From the IMG/VR virus record IMGVR_UViG_3300042539_001659, positions 1 through 22,928 of that record: a stretch of 22,928 nt of DNA; one strand, given 5' to 3'. Positions 1 through 6,870 of this stretch are shown in pieces. The translations under genes were made by a program, and so were the position numbers. This DNA is from a virus. The notes under the pieces are model-generated. The model worked only from the letters and a program-made list of their open reading frames with translations. It ran no database searches and was not told the DNA's origin. Positions within the stretch are counted from its first letter, which is position 1, and each line of letters starts with the position of its first letter.

Positions 1-36
1 AGATGCCGTTTCGAAATCGCTGACAACGTATTTCAT
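1..36 (-). CDS. N-terminus of a probable family A DNA polymerase (partial)
   Basis: Only the first 12 codons are in the window, reading MKYVVSDFETAS. The DFET core at the extreme N-terminus matches the Exo I motif (DxE) of the 3'-5' proofreading exonuclease domain that opens many phage family A polymerases. The ATG overlaps the stop of the upstream 67-codon gene by four bases (ATGA), so translation is probably coupled. The context supports the call: the same strand carries DUF2815 and DUF2800 genes, which commonly sit next to DNA polymerase A in phage genomes. Another DEDD-type exonuclease could start the same way. Confidence 0.55.
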   Translation of the reverse strand, partial: MKYVVSDFETAS

Positions 37-236
37 GGCTGATACACAAAAATGTTACGGTTGTTGAGGGATTGGCGATACTCGACGTATTGAATCTTAG
101 TCGTCAATTCGTGCAGAGGTGCCTTTGCCGAAATAGCCACATAGCTAGGGGGTTCGGATAGACGTATTGTGTCGCCACCACTCCAACCGACTTTTTTACC
201 GTCGAACGGCCCACCATAAAGAGTTACTTCGGGCAT
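33..236 (-). CDS. Hypothetical small protein (67 aa)
   Basis: A short soluble protein with no membrane segment. The N-terminus (MPEVTLYGGPFDGKKV) resembles a family of small phage and bacterial proteins that begin with a 'GGPxDG' turn, but no function is known to me. The gene sits one base beyond the 84-codon gene upstream and overlaps the putative polymerase gene downstream by four bases, so it is part of the replication operon. It does not carry the EYDL ending found on several neighbours. Confidence 0.7.
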   Translation of the reverse strand: MPEVTLYGGPFDGKKVGWSGGDTIRLSEPPSYVAISAKAPLHELTTKIQYVEYRQSLNNRNIFVYQP

Positions 237-237
237 A

Positions 238-492
238 TCAAAATTCCATCCCTTCGATTTCCTTGCGGAACCGTGCGCGAGCCCTGCGAGCGGATTTGCC
301 GGTACCTGCCGTCTTCACAGCTTGATTGCGAGCATTCATTTTCTGGCGTTCCAGATCAGGAACACCGCGAAACTCGATCGCGCATGTCGCGTGCTGCGTT
401 CTCCATACCCGACCGAACCGCTCGAAATGACCTTCGCCCGCTTCTACAGTTTTACCGCAGCGATAGCATGGACCGGGAAACTTGTTTCTCAC
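238..492 (-). CDS. Hypothetical zinc-knuckle-like protein (84 aa)
   Basis: Translation starts at a GTG that overlaps the stop of the upstream gene (GTGA). Near the N-terminus is CYRCG, followed about 20 residues later by H-x2-C (HATC). This C-x2-C...H-x2-C arrangement could hold one zinc ion. The C-terminal half is rich in Arg and Lys (GKSARRARARFRKE), so binding to nucleic acid is possible but not shown. The product ends GMEF. The stop lies in GGAATTTTGATATG, which also supplies the ribosome-binding site and ATG of the next gene. Function is unknown. Confidence 0.7.
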   Translation of the reverse strand: MRNKFPGPCYRCGKTVEAGEGHFERFGRVWRTQHATCAIEFRGVPDLERQKMNARNQAVKTAGTGKSARRARARFRKEIEGMEF

Positions 493-692
493 AAATCATA
501 CTCCCATCCAAGAGTGTCAGGATAACTCTGATTTACCCATCGCCGGATTTCGGCTGCGGTTTCGACGTAGTTGGTCGTCGGCGTGCCGAGCGTATCGCGA
601 GGAAAATTGACGCGGATTTTGGCAGAGATCGCAGGCACCAGCTTGTCCGCATTGGCCTCGATCCAGCGATGCAAGGCTAGGTCGAACATCAT
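489..692 (-). CDS. Hypothetical small protein ending in EYDL (67 aa)
   Basis: A small helical protein without recognisable domains. The sequence GGGAGGGA lies just before tandem ATG codons, so the start is well supported, though the second ATG could be used. The last residues are GWEYDL, encoded GAG TAT GAT TTG, then TGA. The final TG plus TGA forms the GTGA overlap that starts the next gene, and the GGAG upstream is well placed as its Shine-Dalgarno. It is one of nine genes in the window with an exact E-[YF]-D-L end. Function is unknown. Confidence 0.7.
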   Translation of the reverse strand: MMFDLALHRWIEANADKLVPAISAKIRVNFPRDTLGTPTTNYVETAAEIRRWVNQSYPDTLGWEYDL

Positions 693-752
693 TCCCTCCC
701 ATCCTAAAAATCTCCGGCAGATTACCCGCTGCCGGAACCGGGTCGTGTGAGA

Positions 753-1472
753 TCAGAACGCCGGTTCTTCCTCGAAATCGGAAGCAGTCGGAGCGCCTGC
801 GAGAGGGTCAATGTCCGAGTAATTGGCGAAGCCGCCGAACACCTGGCTATTGTCAGGACCGCCGCCACCAGCGATGCGCTCACCCTTGCGGATATAGAGG
901 CAGTTTTGGAGATAGGCAGTCACGCCGTCCTTGGCATCCAACGTCTTGCGTCGGAACGCCTTGAAGGCCACCGCGGGCACCACATAAGCGCCGGGGTAGA
1001 ACAGATCCTTGCCCGCCTGCGCACGCGCATGTTCCTCAGCCGGGATATCGATGATCTTGCCAGCTTCCAGCTTGGCGAGTTCGATATCGTACTGCGACGA
1101 GGCGGTGAGGATGCCAGCGTAAGGGGCAAGGAGTTCGGCACGCTTTTCCGCCTTTTCCTTGATCTTGAATGCTTCATCAGCGCCCTTGCCCTGAGCGTCG
1201 AGTTCGGCCTTCTGGATGGCGCGCTTGCCAGCCGTCGCGCCGCTCATGGCTGCAAGGTAATAGTCGGCCGGGTTGGAGAAGCCGCCGAGTTCGGCCTTGA
1301 TCGCATTGACCATGATCGCCACGACTGCGTCGAAATCTTCCTTTTCGAGCCCGAACGTGCCGGAAAACTTCGGTGTGGCGTTCATGACGCCGCGCGGTGT
1401 GGACTTGGCAGTGATCGACGAGTAGATAAGCCGTGCGGGCTTGACGAGCGTGTAGCGGTAGGTTTCAGCCAT
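753..1472 (-). CDS. DUF2815-family phage replication-associated protein (239 aa)
   Basis: The sequence matches the DUF2815 family as I know it: an N-terminal strand-rich part (ETYRYTLVKPARLIYSSI), a central charged helical part and an acidic tail (DFEEEPAF). Family members are encoded beside DUF2800 nucleases and family A DNA polymerases. An ssDNA-binding or replication-accessory role is often suggested, and the acidic C-terminus ending in Phe resembles the tails of single-stranded DNA-binding proteins. I chose the ATG of MAETYRY because AGAGGAA lies six bases upstream; an in-frame ATG seven codons earlier has no such site. The downstream gap 693-752 holds nothing I recognise. Confidence 0.8.
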   Translation of the reverse strand: MAETYRYTLVKPARLIYSSITAKSTPRGVMNATPKFSGTFGLEKEDFDAVVAIMVNAIKAELGGFSNPADYYLAAMSGATAGKRAIQKAELDAQGKGADEAFKIKEKAEKRAELLAPYAGILTASSQYDIELAKLEAGKIIDIPAEEHARAQAGKDLFYPGAYVVPAVAFKAFRRKTLDAKDGVTAYLQNCLYIRKGERIAGGGGPDNSQVFGGFANYSDIDPLAGAPTASDFEEEPAF

Positions 1473-1522
1473 GATAGTTCCTCTTGGTTTCATCGTTGTT
1501 GCACGGAAGCCGCCGTGCCGGA

Positions 1523-1672
1523 TCAGTATTGTTCAATCTTTTCGCAGCGCCATTTGCGTCCGTCAATCTCGTAAATTTCGCCGATTTTGTAGGCGGCGGG
1601 AATTTGCTGCAAGATTGTCAGATTGTTTCCGCTACCATCCAGATATGGGCCGGAATACTACCAAGTTGCCAT
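1523..1672 (-). pseudogene. Small gene interrupted by an amber codon after residue 4
   Basis: An ATG with a plausible ribosome-binding site (AGGGG, seven bases upstream) follows the stop of the DUF2800 gene. The frame reads MATW, then TAG (1658-1660), then stays open for 44 codons to a TGA. The later part looks protein-like: YSGPYLDGSG, then IPAAYKIGEIYEIDG, ending CEKIEQY. This looks like a real small gene broken by a single amber mutation, a sequencing error, or a site of amber read-through. TAG is used as a normal stop at 17033-17035, so whole-genome recoding of TAG is unlikely. A TTG start 16 codons beyond the amber could still give a short product. Confidence 0.5.
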
Positions 1673-1673
1673 A

Positions 1674-2885
1674 TCAAAACCCCTGTTCTTCAGGCGTCTG
1701 AACGAAATTCTCAAACACGGTTGCGTTGCCCTTGGGCTTCGCTTCGGGTCGGGGATCGGACAGAGGCGCAACGGATAGACCGGCGCTCTCAGGCTTGTAG
1801 CCGTATTCCAAGGCCATTTCCTTGCCGCGGCTGGACAGCTTCTCGATCTGTGCCGGGCTCTTGACCTTGCGAGCCTCGTAAGCCTGATCTCCGAACGCTG
1901 TGACCAGCGCAGTCGAAGCACCAGGCTTCCAGACGCGCGCGGTTTTCTTTTCCACCAGCTTTGCGCTCGGGATCTTCGAGCCGCCGACGAGCCGCGCATG
2001 TACGGTCTGCTCCAGCGCGTTCATGAAACGGCGAGCATATTCCCGCTGCGAATAATAGTGATCAAGTTCTGCATCTGTGAGCATAGTAATGAAATCCTCC
2101 GAACCTTCGACATATTCCTGATAGGCTCGCTGCATCTTTGGGCAGTCGAGAAGCACCGGGCAAAACTGGCAGTGCGATCCCGGCACAAAATCGCCTTCGT
2201 CAATGTCCTGCGCAACCATAAGCGAATTCATGCGGGGGAGCAATTCGTTATGCCCCCAATCCAACACAAAGCCGAGCGAGGTTTCCCACACGTCCGGCTC
2301 TTCAAAAATCCCGTAGAAATTCGGCTGCACGATCCCGAGATTGACCGGCAGATTGCGTGGCGCATTGCGCAGCCGCTCGTCCGCCATGATCATCAGGAAA
2401 GCGTAATAGAGAAGCTGCCGATTGCCTGCGGCCGCAACACCGATCCCTTCGCCATTCTTGTAGTCGCGAAGCCAGAGGCCAGCCTGTGGCAACCAAAATC
2501 CGAAATCGACCGTGCCCCGCAGCAGGGGGTGCAGTTCGGGAAGGTGGATAGTTTTCTCGACCAGCACATTGCCGTAACCTTGGCTTTCGACGATCCGCAT
2601 GCACTCGTTGAAATAGACGTGCGCAGCGTCGAGCGAGATACCTTCTGGCCAGCCGGCAATGAACCCTATGAATTCCTCGCCGAGAAATTCATAGGGTTCT
2701 GCATTTTCCAGAATGGCGCGAGCGCACAGTTCGTGCGCAGCAGTACCAAGCTTCGCAAATTCGCTTTCGATGTTTTCGAATTCGCCAGCTTGAAGCTGTT
2801 CGCGGTGCAGCAGGAACGAGCCCGCGCATGTCATGAAGCGGTGCGCGCCAGATCCACCGAGCGGAGAGTGTTCTAAGTCGATCAT
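1674..2885 (-). CDS. DUF2800 Cas4/RecB-like PD-(D/E)XK nuclease (403 aa)
   Basis: A probable DNA exonuclease of phage recombination or replication. RecB/Cas4-type motifs appear in order: G-x3-H (His51), Asp127 in TVDFG, D-x-K in RDYKNG (Asp141, Lys143) and Q-x3-Y in NRQLLYY (Gln157, Tyr161). Four cysteines are placed as in Cas4/AddB iron-sulphur nucleases: Cys20 near the N-terminus and Cys239, Cys242 and Cys248 in HCQFCPVLLDC. The start ATG overlaps the stop of the upstream gene (ATGA). DUF2800 is usually found with DUF2815 and polymerase A, as here. The substrate, single- or double-stranded ends, cannot be read from the sequence. Confidence 0.85.
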   Translation of the reverse strand: MIDLEHSPLGGSGAHRFMTCAGSFLLHREQLQAGEFENIESEFAKLGTAAHELCARAILENAEPYEFLGEEFIGFIAGWPEGISLDAAHVYFNECMRIVESQGYGNVLVEKTIHLPELHPLLRGTVDFGFWLPQAGLWLRDYKNGEGIGVAAAGNRQLLYYAFLMIMADERLRNAPRNLPVNLGIVQPNFYGIFEEPDVWETSLGFVLDWGHNELLPRMNSLMVAQDIDEGDFVPGSHCQFCPVLLDCPKMQRAYQEYVEGSEDFITMLTDAELDHYYSQREYARRFMNALEQTVHARLVGGSKIPSAKLVEKKTARVWKPGASTALVTAFGDQAYEARKVKSPAQIEKLSSRGKEMALEYGYKPESAGLSVAPLSDPRPEAKPKGNATVFENFVQTPEEQGF

Positions 2886-3097
2886 TGTTCGATCCTCTCA
2901 GGAAACATTACGCCAACTCGATCAATTTCAGAGGGTGCAACACCGAGCATGAATGCAGCAATTTCAGCCTCGGCGTAGGTCGCCCATGAAGCAATATACT
3001 GACCCTTAGGGTGATCAGGAATAAACATACCATACCGCGTGCAGTTTTCAGTCACGCAGTCCATATGTTGTGCGGGCATTATCCGAAATTCCGACAT
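2882..3097 (-). CDS. Hypothetical protein (71 aa)
   Basis: The start MSEFRIMPAQH is chosen because AAGGA lies seven bases upstream; an in-frame ATG seven codons earlier lacks a good site. The product is a small soluble protein with two cysteines in CVTENC. The middle part (WATYAEAEIAAFML) is a likely helix. The stop overlaps the DUF2800 start by four bases, so the two are probably co-translated. Function is unknown. Confidence 0.65.
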   Translation of the reverse strand: MSEFRIMPAQHMDCVTENCTRYGMFIPDHPKGQYIASWATYAEAEIAAFMLGVAPSEIDRVGVMFPERIEQ

Positions 3098-3185
3098 ACC
3101 GAATTCCTTTAGTTGCATCGTGGTTTCTTCGTGGTGTGAATGGCGGCGACCTCGGGTCGCAGAAAAGCCGCCGCCACTCGTTTTG

Positions 3186-3227
3186 CCTAGGGACCAGTTC
3201 CAAGTTCCATTCCCTAGGTCTTTTATT
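3186..3227 (+). terminator. Terminator-like stem-loop within the minus-strand operon
   Basis: An 8-bp perfect inverted repeat, CCTAGGGA (3186-3193) and TCCCTAGG (3211-3218), is followed on the plus strand by the T-rich run TCTTTTATT. By form it would stop plus-strand transcription, although the genes on both sides are read from the minus strand. A second possible stem, GGCGGC with GCCGCC, lies just before it (about 3147-3175). In the minus transcript the structure could act as a processing or pausing site between the 257-codon gene and the 71-codon gene. Confidence 0.4.
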
Positions 3228-3240
3228 CACAGGTTGGGAA

Positions 3241-4014
3241 TCAACCCGCGAATTCAATTCCCGCCTTTTCTTCGACCGCCGCGACAAACGCCGCACGCTG
3301 ATCGGCCGGAATGTTGCGACTGTGCGCAACTTCGCCTTCCGGCACGTGCGCCGCGATCAGTTCCTTGACCGGAGTGGGATCACCCATCTTCACCGCCGCC
3401 TGGTTGCACAGCGCGCCGAGATCGGCATCACTGTAGTTGCGCGCCGGGACGTTGACCTTCGCCGCTTCGTCATTGGCATCGCTCGCAGCCGCAGCCGCGC
3501 GGAAGGCCGCGAATTCGTCATCTTCATCCTGCGATGCAGCGGCAGATGCGGGTTCCTCGATCAGCGTAGAACCAGCCGGTTCCGTCACAGTATCGACAAC
3601 CGGGCTCGCCGGGGAAGCGGTCGAAGTCGCGGAAGGTGTTTCGGTCGTCACAGGGAATCCCGGCTTCGGATCGGGCCGGGTCACGCCGACCTTCATACGC
3701 CAGAGGCCATCCTTCGTGGTACCCTTCGTCGAAGCGTGCAGTTCCGCCGACCACGGCCAGCCGTGCGCGTCGATTTCGTCGCTCGTTTTGGTAAGCGCGG
3801 GGTCAGCTTCGGGGATCGGCCCTTCTTCACTGCGCACGGAATCCGTCGAGCGAATTTCCGACATGATCGGATTGATGTTCGAAGCGGTTCTAGGCTGCAA
3901 AGTCGACTCACCGTCGTAATATTCCGGCCGGACCAGCGAAGCGATCTTGGCGAAATCGGTAAGGGTGACCATACCGTTGAGGTGCATGTTGATATGGATA
4001 CGTGGTTCACTCAT
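3241..4014 (-). CDS. Phage protein of unknown function with a conserved HGWPW...STK motif (257 aa)
   Basis: Three regions are visible. The N-terminal 50 residues look folded (INMHLNGMVTLTDFAKI). A middle segment, DEIDAHGWPWSAELHAS followed by DGLWRMKVGV, belongs to a motif I have seen in many phage proteins of unknown role. A long, low-complexity acidic and Ala-rich linker leads to a final domain of about 60 residues that ends GIEFAG. The gene lies one base after the helicase stop, with AAGGA before its ATG, and belongs to the replication operon. A DNA-binding accessory role is possible but unproven. Confidence 0.7.
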   Translation of the reverse strand: MSEPRIHINMHLNGMVTLTDFAKIASLVRPEYYDGESTLQPRTASNINPIMSEIRSTDSVRSEEGPIPEADPALTKTSDEIDAHGWPWSAELHASTKGTTKDGLWRMKVGVTRPDPKPGFPVTTETPSATSTASPASPVVDTVTEPAGSTLIEEPASAAASQDEDDEFAAFRAAAAASDANDEAAKVNVPARNYSDADLGALCNQAAVKMGDPTPVKELIAAHVPEGEVAHSRNIPADQRAAFVAAVEEKAGIEFAG

Positions 4015-4015
4015 T

Positions 4016-6664
4016 TCAATTTCCTTCTCTGTGATCCAAAACCTTGTGGATTGTGTTCATTTTTTCGAGCGCCCGAACCAATATTTTTTCGGAGATCGAC
4101 CCAGGCGCAACGAAGATTTCCGCAGTGACTACGTTTTCTTGACCGAACCTGTCTAACCGGGAAACTGCTTGCTCGTTCTGTGCAGGCACCCAATCGGGTT
4201 CAGCCAAATAGCACCGTGAACAAACCTTCTGCAAACCATCCAAGCCGGTGCCCGCTGCCTGGATATTGCCGATGAACACGCGCACGTTACTCTGATTGAT
4301 AAAATCGTCAACCGCTTTTTGCCTCGCGGCCGGAGATTTCCGCCCATCGACGCGCACCGTACCGAAGCGAGACAATTCATTTTCGAAAATGTCGAGGACT
4401 TCCAAATGCCAGCCGAAGATCACCAGCTTTTCATCGGAGCCCTCAAGAAAATCGCGGGCATAGTCGGCGATCTGCGGCGCAAGAGCAATCCCCATCAATC
4501 GGCGCACCTGCGCGATATGTCCTAGGATTTCGAAATCCTTGGTCGTCTGGATATCGTCAATTGAGATATCCAAAAGCCCCTCAGCGTCGAGCGCCGAGCG
4601 GACATTCCCGCTTTCCTCGCAGCGCACCACAGCGTAGCGGGGCGGCTTCATGAACGTGAGCACGTCCTTTTTCTCGTGCCTCGCCATGACATTCACTCTA
4701 AGCCGATTTTGCAGTTCCGATTCCAGCGACGTACTCTCCAACTTGAACCGCTTGCCTTCGATCGTTTTCAGATCCGCTTGCCGATTGTAACGTTCCTTGA
4801 ATTTTTCCTCACTGGCAAAGTCGATGGCTTCCCAATCGAAAAACCGGAAAAGCACATAGCACTCTGACGGGCGATTGAGCAAAATGGTCCCTGTCAGGGC
4901 TAGGCGCTCTCGGCAATAGTGCGAGATCGCTTTCATCTTGTGATCGCCATGATGATAATCGCCGCGGGAATTGCCGATCACTGCGCGCGTGGTGAGTGCG
5001 TCGATATTTTTCATCTTGTGGGCTTCGTCGCATATCAGCACGTCCCATTCATATTTGGAAATCGCGCGGATGATCGCCGGGTTGCGCGCAGCTTCATAGC
5101 TGATGATCTGATAATGTGCCGTGGGGTGGATGCCGTCCTTGACCTTGAGCATCGTCGAAACCTTGACGCCAGGGATCGTGGACCACGCCTTGATCTGTTC
5201 TGCCCATTGGAGCCTCACCGACGCCGGCACGATCACGAGCACGCGCTGTGCTTCCCTCTCATTGCAGTAGGCGATCGATGTCGGCGTGTTGTGCGTGAGA
5301 GTATATCCTCTAGTGACGAAAAGCCCGCGAGGATCTGCAATCTTGATGCACCGCTGAAATTCCTCTCCATCAGGGACAATCTCAGAAATCGCGAGTTTGA
5401 TGTTTGACGGACGCCATTGGTCGGCTTTACGCACCAAATAAAAGGGGCAGAAATGTGTTTTCACATTCACTTGGTAATCAGTTCCCTTATCGTCTGACCG
5501 TTTGTAGACTCGAACCTTAGCCCATCCTCCAAGAGAGCGGACGAGTTGCGCAATATCTTCTGCAAGTCGTGAAGATTTGGTGTGATAAACGGTTCTGTTT
5601 CGGCTGCAGGAACCGTCAGTGTCCATAAGGCCCGCTAACAAATCCTGCCTTTGGTTTACCGAACCCATGAGATAATTTTCAGGAATGAAACGCTCGGGAC
5701 TTTTTACGTTAAGGCCGAGTGCTGCGATCATGTGATGAAATGCGGCACCTTTAGTGGGGTTGGAGATTATGTATTGCGGACAGTTAGGGTGCCTGTTTTC
5801 GACAAAATGAAATCCATTCGGCAAACACTTTTCCGCATTCTGCACTATTTCAATGTCCTGATCGGGGCACGAAAGCGCAACCTTTGTTCCTGTCAATGCA
5901 CCGTCACCGATCAGTGCACCAAGCAAATAGGGGTGTATGTCGAAATTTTTTTGCGCGTACTGAATCGGTTGCACCAGTGGGACATAAAAACGTGCGATTT
6001 GGCGAGGTACTCCGTTGCGCGTTCCTCCGCCAACCGTCAGTCCCCAATCCATGATTTGCTGTGTAGTCAACACTTCCGTCTTGAAACCGCAGCCTCCGCG
6101 CCGTTCGACTTCCCATAAATGTTCCGCATCACATCGAACGTAGCGACCATCCGAAAAGACGACTTTCCAAACTCGGCTCTTTTGAGGGCGATGCACTGCC
6201 TCAATTTGAACAGGTTGCCCATTATGCCCATAAACCCAAGCACCTGCATGCAAGTCTGAATTCTTGCGCCAGCCGAAGGGTGTCAGGATTGGCTCGGACA
6301 AAGGCAATCGTTTCCCGAGCCCCGGCTGATCGCCATTGATCCCGCCGCCCCTCTCCAGCAAGAAATCCAGTGTGGCTTTCTGATAATCCCACAGTTCCTT
6401 GCCTGGCGGCAGTCGGCGGGTTCCCTTGCCATCGAGCGCGCGGGATTTCTCGATCTGTTGGCGGTATGGGCCGAGCGTCGGCAGGCTCTCGTCGGCGATA
6501 TCAGCGAGCGAATACGGGTTAAGTGAGAAAAGCACAGCTTCGTTGCGACTGCTCGCACTCGTCGAGAACGTAAGCCCGCGATAGGCCATCAGGTTCGCAA
6601 TTTCCTTGCGATCCGAAATCGGTACGTGAAGGATGAAATTTTTACCGTTTTCGGAAACCTTCAC
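4016..6664 (-). CDS. SNF2-family DEAH-box helicase interrupted by an intein (882 aa precursor)
   Basis: A superfamily 2 ATPase of the SNF2/SMARCAL1-like type, common in phage replication operons. Before splicing, Walker A is split: GDQPGLGK (residues 111-118), then the intein (119-459), then TPTS, so splicing restores GLGKT. Motif II is DEAH at 546-549, motif III is LTGTILLNRP (590-599; most relatives have GTP where this has GTI), and motif VI is QAVSRLDRFGQ (832-842). The N-terminal 90 residues resemble the accessory domain before the helicase core. The mature protein would be about 541 aa. The start is a GTG overlapping the upstream EFDL stop (GTGA). Likely roles are fork remodelling or strand annealing on DNA. 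Confidence 0.88.
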   Translation of the reverse strand: MKVSENGKNFILHVPISDRKEIANLMAYRGLTFSTSASSRNEAVLFSLNPYSLADIADESLPTLGPYRQQIEKSRALDGKGTRRLPPGKELWDYQKATLDFLLERGGGINGDQPGLGKRLPLSEPILTPFGWRKNSDLHAGAWVYGHNGQPVQIEAVHRPQKSRVWKVVFSDGRYVRCDAEHLWEVERRGGCGFKTEVLTTQQIMDWGLTVGGGTRNGVPRQIARFYVPLVQPIQYAQKNFDIHPYLLGALIGDGALTGTKVALSCPDQDIEIVQNAEKCLPNGFHFVENRHPNCPQYIISNPTKGAAFHHMIAALGLNVKSPERFIPENYLMGSVNQRQDLLAGLMDTDGSCSRNRTVYHTKSSRLAEDIAQLVRSLGGWAKVRVYKRSDDKGTDYQVNVKTHFCPFYLVRKADQWRPSNIKLAISEIVPDGEEFQRCIKIADPRGLFVTRGYTLTHNTPTSIAYCNEREAQRVLVIVPASVRLQWAEQIKAWSTIPGVKVSTMLKVKDGIHPTAHYQIISYEAARNPAIIRAISKYEWDVLICDEAHKMKNIDALTTRAVIGNSRGDYHHGDHKMKAISHYCRERLALTGTILLNRPSECYVLFRFFDWEAIDFASEEKFKERYNRQADLKTIEGKRFKLESTSLESELQNRLRVNVMARHEKKDVLTFMKPPRYAVVRCEESGNVRSALDAEGLLDISIDDIQTTKDFEILGHIAQVRRLMGIALAPQIADYARDFLEGSDEKLVIFGWHLEVLDIFENELSRFGTVRVDGRKSPAARQKAVDDFINQSNVRVFIGNIQAAGTGLDGLQKVCSRCYLAEPDWVPAQNEQAVSRLDRFGQENVVTAEIFVAPGSISEKILVRALEKMNTIHKVLDHREGN
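5288..6310 (-). mobile_element. Class 3-like intein with LAGLIDADG homing endonuclease
   Basis: A 341-residue in-frame insertion between Lys118 and Thr460 of the helicase. Its first residue is Arg (codon CGA), not Cys or Ser, so a canonical class 1 N-terminal acyl shift is impossible. It carries the class 3 signature instead: Trp66 in block B (DAEHLWEV), Cys321 in block F (RCIKIADP) and Thr339 in block G, before the terminal His340-Asn341. The +1 residue is Thr. Two LAGLIDADG motifs are present, LLGALIGDGA (about 129-138) and LLAGLMDTDG (about 224-233), so the homing endonuclease looks intact. Bases inside look AT-richer than in the flanks, consistent with separate origin. Confidence 0.9.
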
Positions 6665-6870
6665 AAATCAAACTCCCTCGCAGGCTTCTCGTCCATGTAG
6701 GGCAGCGGGCCGATCCAGCCCGCCACGGTTCCGGCGACAGGCTCCTTGATATTCGAGAGCCAGCCGGTGCCGCCAGCAAGCCAAAAGCGAACCACAGTCG
6801 GCACTTCGAGGCCGTGCATATAGCAGACGTAATGTCCGGTTTCGCGCGGGGTGCCTGTCTGGATTTTCAC
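6661..6870 (-). CDS. Hypothetical protein ending in EFDL (69 aa)
   Basis: The start is a GTG with GGAG eight bases upstream; that GGAG lies inside the end of the preceding gene. The protein has the pattern [13 protein letters not shown], then [11 protein letters not shown], then GWIGPLP. This recalls small phage DUF551-like proteins with conserved Trp and Gly positions, but I am not certain of the family. It ends AREFDL (GAG TTT GAT TTG TGA), and its TGA overlaps the GTG of the helicase gene. One of nine E-[YF]-D-L endings in the window. Confidence 0.65.
   Translation of the reverse strand: MKIQTGTPRETGHYVCYMHGLEVPTVVRFWLAGGTGWLSNIKEPVAGTVAGWIGPLPYMDEKPAREFDL

Noticed and set aside
1658-1660. 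TAG read as an amino acid throughout the phage (alternative code)
   Set aside because: A real TAG stop ends the 54-codon gene at 17033-17035 and no other gene contains an in-frame TAG, so recoding is at most local.
747-2876. Large plus-strand frames opposite the DUF2815 and DUF2800 genes
   Set aside because: Their translations are Arg-rich without domains, and the opposite strand carries recognised families with good start sites.
3070-4128. 352-codon plus-strand frame opposite the 257-codon gene
   Set aside because: Very Arg- and Phe-rich, typical of an antisense shadow; it also crosses an intergenic hairpin and two minus-strand gene boundaries.
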